NCBI RefSeq assembly: GCF_934643405.1
Contig: NZ_CAKUCL010000100.1
Span: 1-23,037 of the forward strand
DNA length: 23,037 nt
Direction: 5' to 3'
DNA from: an uncultured Actinoplanes sp.
Lineage (GTDB): Bacteria; Actinomycetota; Actinomycetes; Mycobacteriales; Micromonosporaceae
Under the pieces are notes generated by a model. It ran no database searches and was not told the origin of the DNA. It worked only from the letters and a program-made list of their open reading frames with translations. Of this stretch, positions 21,331 to 23,037 are shown in pieces (the stretch's first letter is position 1; every line of letters begins with the position of its first letter). Position numbers and translations under genes: made by a program.

Positions 21331-21336
21331 CCGGAC

Positions 21337-21342
21337 ACCATA
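21337..21342 (-). promoter_or_regulatory. -10 element of the exonuclease gene (leaderless)
   Basis: On the minus strand TATGGT ends 6 nt before GTG 21330; there is no ribosome-binding sequence. Confidence 0.5.
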
Positions 21343-21372
21343 GCGACGTGGCCCATATTCCGTCGGCACCCA

Positions 21373-21394
21373 AACGTTCGTTAAGCTCGGGGGC
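21373..21394 (+). promoter_or_regulatory. Leaderless promoter and AACG-TT-CGTT repeat of the acyl-CoA dehydrogenase gene
   Basis: TAAGCT (21382-21387) ends 7 nt before GTG 21395. The inverted repeat AACG-TT-CGTT (21373-21382) overlaps its 5' edge by one base, so a protein bound there would block RNA polymerase. AACGNNCGTT-type half-sites are used by several TetR regulators of fatty-acid genes, but no such regulator is identified here. Confidence 0.5.
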
Positions 21395-22528
21395 GTGACG
21401 GTTGACCGCATCCTCCCCACCGACGAGGCCCACGACCTGCTGGAGCTGACCCGCGAGCTGGCCGCCGGCGAGCTCGCCCCGCGGGCCGCCGACTTCGAGG
21501 CGCGCGGCGAGTTCCCGCGGGAGGTGCTGCGCACCCTGGGCCGCTCCGGGCTGCTCGGCCTGCCCTACCCGGAGGCCGACGGAGGCTCCGGCCAGCCCTA
21601 CGAGGTGTACCTGCAGGTGCTGGAGATCCTGGCGGGCAGCTGGCTGGCCATCGCCGAGGCGGTCAGCGTGCACACCCTCGCCTGCTATCCGGTGTACGCC
21701 CACGGCAGCGAGCGCCAGCGCAAGATGCTGCCCGACATGCTCGGCGGCGACCTGCTCGGCGCCTACTGCCTGTCCGAGCCCCAGGGCGGCTCCGACGCGG
21801 CCCATCTGAGCACCAAGGCGGTGCGCGACGGCGAGGACTGGGTGGTCACCGGCACCAAGGCCTGGATCACCCACGCCGGCCACGCCGATTTCTACAACAT
21901 CTTCTGCCGTACGGGCGGGGCCGGCGCCCGCGGCATCTCGTGCCTGCTCGCCGACGCGGCCACCCCGGGGATCGAGCCGCAGAAACCGGAACGCGTGATG
22001 GGGCTGCGGGCGTCCGCCCCCGCGCAGATCGTGCTCGACGACGCCCGGATCGGCGGCGACCGCCTGATCGGGGCCGAGGGCGGCGGGTTCACGATCGCGA
22101 TGGAGGCGCTCGACGCGGGGCGGCTCGGCATCGCGGCCTGCGCGGTGGGTCTGGCCCAGTCCGCCGTGGACTACGCGGTGGCGTACGCGAAGGAGAGGGA
22201 GCAGTTCGGCCGGAAGATCGCCGAGTTCCAGGGCTTGGGTTTCCTGCTCGCCGACATGGCGACGCAGGTGTCCGCGGCCCGGGCGCTGCTGCTGGCCGCG
22301 GCCCGGCTCAAGGACGCCGGCCGGCCGTTCTCGGTGGAGGCGGCGAAGGCGAAGCTGTTCGCGACCGACGTGGCGATGCGGGTGACCACCGACGCGGTGC
22401 AGGTGCTCGGCGGCGCCGGGTACGTGGCGGATCACCCGGTGGAGCGGTGGTTCCGCGAGGCCAAGGTGTTGCAGATCGTCGAGGGGACGAACCAGATCCA
22501 GCGGCTGGTCATCAGTCGCGCGCTGTAG
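21395..22528 (+). CDS. Acyl-CoA dehydrogenase
   Basis: The 377-residue flavoenzyme has the full acyl-CoA dehydrogenase layout. The N-terminal helical domain is ~1-115. The beta domain contains AYCLSEPQGGSDAAHLSTKAV (FAD and substrate contact) and WVVTGTKAWITHAGHAD. The C-terminal helical domain contains MEALDAGRLGIAACAVGLAQSAVDYAV, REQFGRKIAEFQ (FAD interaction), and the ending VLQIVEGTNQIQRLVISRAL, in which Glu363 (VEGT) is the expected catalytic base. It oxidises acyl-CoA esters to enoyl-CoA and passes electrons to ETF. Chain length cannot be told; the EGTNQIQ placement is as in short- and branched-chain enzymes. GTG 21395 is supported by TAAGCT 7 nt upstream. The Lrp/AsnC gene follows after 30 bp. 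Confidence 0.96.
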   Translation: MTVDRILPTDEAHDLLELTRELAAGELAPRAADFEARGEFPREVLRTLGRSGLLGLPYPEADGGSGQPYEVYLQVLEILAGSWLAIAEAVSVHTLACYPVYAHGSERQRKMLPDMLGGDLLGAYCLSEPQGGSDAAHLSTKAVRDGEDWVVTGTKAWITHAGHADFYNIFCRTGGAGARGISCLLADAATPGIEPQKPERVMGLRASAPAQIVLDDARIGGDRLIGAEGGGFTIAMEALDAGRLGIAACAVGLAQSAVDYAVAYAKEREQFGRKIAEFQGLGFLLADMATQVSAARALLLAAARLKDAGRPFSVEAAKAKLFATDVAMRVTTDAVQVLGGAGYVADHPVERWFREAKVLQIVEGTNQIQRLVISRAL

Positions 22529-22545
22529 TCCCGTATCGGCTTCGA

Positions 22546-22551
22546 TAGGGT
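22546..22551 (+). promoter_or_regulatory. -10 element of the Lrp/AsnC gene (leaderless)
   Basis: TAGGGT ends exactly 7 nt before GTG 22559 in the 30-bp gap after the acyl-CoA dehydrogenase. This implies an independent promoter and no 5' leader. Confidence 0.55.
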
Positions 22552-22558
22552 TGCCCGC

Positions 22559-23023
22559 GTGGAAGAGATCGACCGGGCGATCGTGGCCGCCCTGACCGCC
22601 GACGGCCGTCTGTCCTACACCGACCTGGCCGAACGCGTGGGCCTGTCGGTGTCGGCGGTGCACCAGCGGGTCCGGCGGCTCGAGCAGCGGGGGGTCATCG
22701 CCGGCTACACGGCCCGGGTCTCGTACGAGGCGTTGCAGCTGCCGTTGACCGCGTTCGTGGCGATCCGCCCGTTCGACCCGTCCCAGCCGGACGACGCGCC
22801 CGAGCGGCTCGCCCACCTCGCCGAGATCGACTCGTGTTATTCGGTGGCGGGCGAGGACTTCTACATGCTTCTGGTACGGGTGGCGAGTCCCGCCGACCTG
22901 GAACGGCTGCTCCAGGAGATCCGCACCGCCGCGAACGTCACCACCCGCACCACGGTCGTGCTGTCCACGCCGTACGAGAACCGCCCGCCCCGCCTGCCCG
23001 CGGCCCCCGCCGAGGCGATCTGA
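22559..23023 (+). CDS. Lrp/AsnC-family transcriptional regulator
   Basis: The 154-residue protein has an AsnC-type helix-turn-helix (EEIDRAIVAALTADGRLSYTDLAERVGLSVSAVHQRVRRLEQRGVIAGYTARV, residues 2-55) followed by the RAM effector domain (~60-140; LTAFVAIRPFD...IDSCYSVAGEDFYMLLVRVASPADLERLLQEI, where GEDFYMLLV is the ligand-binding turn and strand). These proteins form octamers that respond to amino acids or related ligands. Its position next to the acyl-CoA dehydrogenase suggests control of branched-chain amino-acid or acyl-CoA breakdown, though this is only contextual. GTG 22559 has TAGGGT 7 nt before it. The C-terminal tail (NRPPRLPAAPAEAI) is a short proline-rich extension. Confidence 0.94.
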   Translation: MEEIDRAIVAALTADGRLSYTDLAERVGLSVSAVHQRVRRLEQRGVIAGYTARVSYEALQLPLTAFVAIRPFDPSQPDDAPERLAHLAEIDSCYSVAGEDFYMLLVRVASPADLERLLQEIRTAANVTTRTTVVLSTPYENRPPRLPAAPAEAI

Positions 23024-23037
23024 GCGGCCCGCCGCCC

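Overview
The window is very GC-rich, with almost exclusively G/C third codon positions, frequent GTG starts and many CGTACG motifs. Its gene content (DipZ-like thioredoxin, DUF2203, TIGR03558-type LLM oxidoreductase, EmrB/QacA MFS, YcnI, GGDEF-EAL) suggests a filamentous actinobacterium, most likely of the Micromonosporaceae (Actinoplanes-like). That placement is inference from composition and protein style. It looks like chromosomal sequence. I see no tRNA, rRNA, CRISPR array, insertion sequence or phage gene.

Region 1 (1-4665): a partial membrane-protein gene and a small VOC-fold gene come first. A minus-strand operon follows (SDR-like protein, two-domain NTF2/SnoaL-like protein, DipZ-type thioredoxin-like protein). 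It is divergent from a cytochrome P450 whose promoter carries two tandem near-identical palindromes 24 bp apart. This looks like a small regulated redox cluster. Its SDR lacks the usual Tyr/Lys pair and its thioredoxin keeps only one cysteine of CxxC.

Region 2 (4665-9305): short, mostly single-gene units. They are DUF2203, divergent from a MarR regulator; a NodS-like methyltransferase; an LLM flavin oxidoreductase; a SMI1/KNR4 protein; a YiaA-type membrane protein; a coiled-coil protein; and a GNAT acetyltransferase.

Region 3 (9306-14295): a 1001-aa membrane-PAS-GGDEF-EAL cyclic-di-GMP protein whose 3' end is tandemly duplicated (45 bp), a Gfo/Idh/MocA-like protein without the EKP lysine, and a divergent secreted and C-terminally anchored YcnI (DUF1775) protein.

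Region 4 (14383-18952): four tightly packed plus-strand genes (secreted phosphoesterase, MFS transporter, membrane-anchored beta-propeller, EmrB/QacA-type MFS transporter) closed by a GC hairpin with a short T tract.

Region 5 (18987-23037): a decayed NmrA/SDR-like pseudogene lies downstream of a TetR regulator. The TetR gene is divergent from a GNAT gene across a perfect 10+4+10 palindrome. A 5'-3' exonuclease follows, convergent with GNAT and divergent from an acyl-CoA dehydrogenase. A Lrp/AsnC regulator ends the window.

A recurring feature is the apparent absence of 5' leaders. At least nine genes show a -10-like hexamer (mostly TANNNT or NANNNT) ending 6-8 nt before the start codon, which suggests widespread leaderless transcription. 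This pattern was used to choose several starts.
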